This document shows positions 62,756 through 64,000 of a stretch of 64,000 bases of DNA, one piece after another. The translations under genes were made by a program, and so were the position numbers. The notes beneath the pieces were generated by a model. That model had not been told where the DNA came from and ran no database searches. It saw only the letters and a program-made list of their open reading frames with translations. Each line of letters begins with the position of its first letter. Within the stretch, counting starts at the first letter, position 1. Origin of the DNA: Apostichopus japonicus (Eukaryota > Echinodermata > Holothuroidea > Aspidochirotida > Stichopodidae); assembly GCF_037975245.1 (NCBI RefSeq), contig NC_092570.1:2995501-3059500 (forward strand). Reading direction: 5' to 3'.

Positions 62756-64000
62756 CTACCAGTTTCCAAGGCCAGCCTTCAAGGTTAAGAAGTACACCTG
62801 AGAGTTAGATGGTCTGATCGAAGCAAAGAAGACCTGTTTGATGAAAGACAAATGCAAAAACGAAAACATGGTTATGGCAAATCATGACAGAATAATTCCG
62901 CTGTACAATATGCACCTATGAACCTATACATATATTTGAATGTCCTACAATTTTTTTTCCTGGATTAGAGGGGAGGGGGAAGGAGGGGAGAATGAGGGAG
63001 CACAGAAAGTTTAAATTGTCAATAGCCAGTCTGTTCAGCCATTCTAATCTCTTGCTGAGATTGAACTGTGTAACATTATGTCTGGTATCATTTTCATTTA
63101 AATACAATTTAATAGTACTTTTTTCCCATAAATGGGATGGGTGGCAGTTTTTTTGTTTTCGTTTAAAGTTATCAAGGTAATTCTCTCTGTAGTGTCTCTC
63201 TAGGGGATAAGTCAGATGGGTGGGTGGCTGGGTCTCTATGGGATAAGTCAGATGGGCAGGTCTCTAGGGGATAAGTCAGATGGGTGGGTGCATTTCTAGG
63301 GGATAAGTCAGATGGGTGGGTGGGTCTCTTTAGATCTGAAAAATACACACCTTGTCATTTCTTTCACAGAGGAATCGCAGCTGCTGACTGTGTTTGTGCA
63401 TAAACACACCGTCCAGATGTCCCGTCTCTGCTGACCTGATTTCGATGGCCTTGTTTCCCCATCCCATGATTTGTCCGGTACTGATGTAGGCTGTTAGAGA
63501 GAGGAGATGTCATTAACAAAAAATGTAAAGAAATTGGTGTCATCTATCACAATCTAAGTGAATTAATTAGGCATTAGATCAGCGAGTGAACAGCTGAGAG
63601 CGAAGGATAGCTGACTAGCAAGACCTAGGACACTTTTGAAATGGATGGTTTGGTAATTTTACCATCAAGTTATTGGCACAAAACTTACTTGATATACTAA
63701 GAAAGTGTCAAAACCAAGTTTATGAAAATCTCTTTTGTTCACAAGTTAGTACATATACAGGGGACTGTTTCTTTACTGTGGAGTTGACCAAAGACTTTTA
63801 CAGAGATATCGCAATACACCAAAGCAAGAAAGAGGCCCACAATCTGTCATTTCCATTTACAAGCATCTTTCACCTCAGGGATTGGGGTTGTGGGGTAGGG
63901 GGCGGGGGGAGACACTGTTACACTTACCAACAGAAGTTGGAAGTTCACCCCACTGCAAGATAACATCTTTGAATGTGTCACCATCTGTATTAATGAAGAC
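62756..64000 (-). CDS. TNIK: TNIK/MINK1/MAP4K4-type kinase, C-terminal CNH exons (partial)
   Basis: The last three coding exons (minus): 63928-64000 (open at the window edge), 63351-63490 and 62756-62833. They read [20 protein letters not shown], then [47 protein letters not shown] and [18 protein letters not shown], ending GLGNW and TAG at 62756-62758. This is the end of the citron-homology domain of GCK-IV kinases; human TNIK reads [34 protein letters not shown] and [20 protein letters not shown]. The kinase domain lies beyond the window. In vertebrates the domain binds Rap2-type GTPases and the kinases act towards JNK and actin. Invertebrates usually have one pro-orthologue (misshapen/mig-15), so the symbol is a best guess within the subfamily. 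Confidence 0.93.
63193..63335. repeat. short minisatellite next to a kinase splice donor
   Basis: Four units share TAGGGGATAAGTCAGATGGG (second unit TATGGGATAAG), at about 63203, 63239, 63267 and 63299, with variable GGTGGGTG spacers of 28-36 bp. It lies in the last intron of the GCK-IV kinase and ends about 15 bases from the 5' splice site at 63350. Confidence 0.9.

Noticed and set aside
1-64000. CRISPR array, operon structure or retroviral element
   Set aside because: Tandem repeats here have no CRISPR spacer pattern, all confident genes but one are spliced, and no LTR pair or gag/pol/env signature was seen.

Overview
This is a eukaryotic, metazoan window. It is AT-rich, has spliced genes with GT-AG introns of a few hundred to a few thousand bases, tRNA-derived SINEs, 5'-truncated LINEs and several kinds of short inverted-repeat elements. 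The proteins are bilaterian orthologues. The SINE core and overall texture suggest a marine invertebrate deuterostome, most likely an echinoderm such as a sea cucumber; the organism call is inference, the gene calls are not.

Layout. 10-390 (-): possible cysteine-rich exon, weak. 1508-2674 (-): single-exon immunoglobulin-type membrane receptor with one in-frame stop in its second Ig domain. 4088-5711: cluster of short transposons. 7495-21658 (-): complete 17-exon IFT80 (771 codons), whose first intron is a U12-type AT-AC intron. 24973-31012 (+): complete 9-exon homologue of human CXorf58, divergent from IFT80. 31013-39988: no coding sequence found. 39989-49585 (-): complete 3-exon PPM1L-like protein phosphatase with repeat-rich introns. 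51491-53344: SINE and a hAT-like element nested with another. 53707-56614 (+): complete 4-exon selenoprotein T with an in-frame UGA for selenocysteine; its SECIS hairpin is at about 57099-57153, beyond a 3'UTR intron. 62756-64000 (-): last three exons of a GCK-IV kinase (TNIK/MINK1/MAP4K4 type), open at the window edge.

There is no operon logic here. IFT80 builds cilia, SELENOT is an ER redox protein, PPM1L is an ER/membrane phosphatase of stress-kinase pathways, and TNIK-type kinases feed JNK signalling. What links them is position: SELENOT, IFT80, PPM1L and TNIK all lie on human 3q25-q26, so the window looks like a compact remnant of an ancestral linkage group. Splice junctions were chosen by hand from GT/AG (or AT/AC) sites, open frame and remembered human homologues. 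Each complete model sums to a multiple of three and comes close to the human length, except the CXorf58 homologue, for which I did not compare lengths. I found no CRISPR array, functional tRNA, rRNA or clear retroviral/LTR element.
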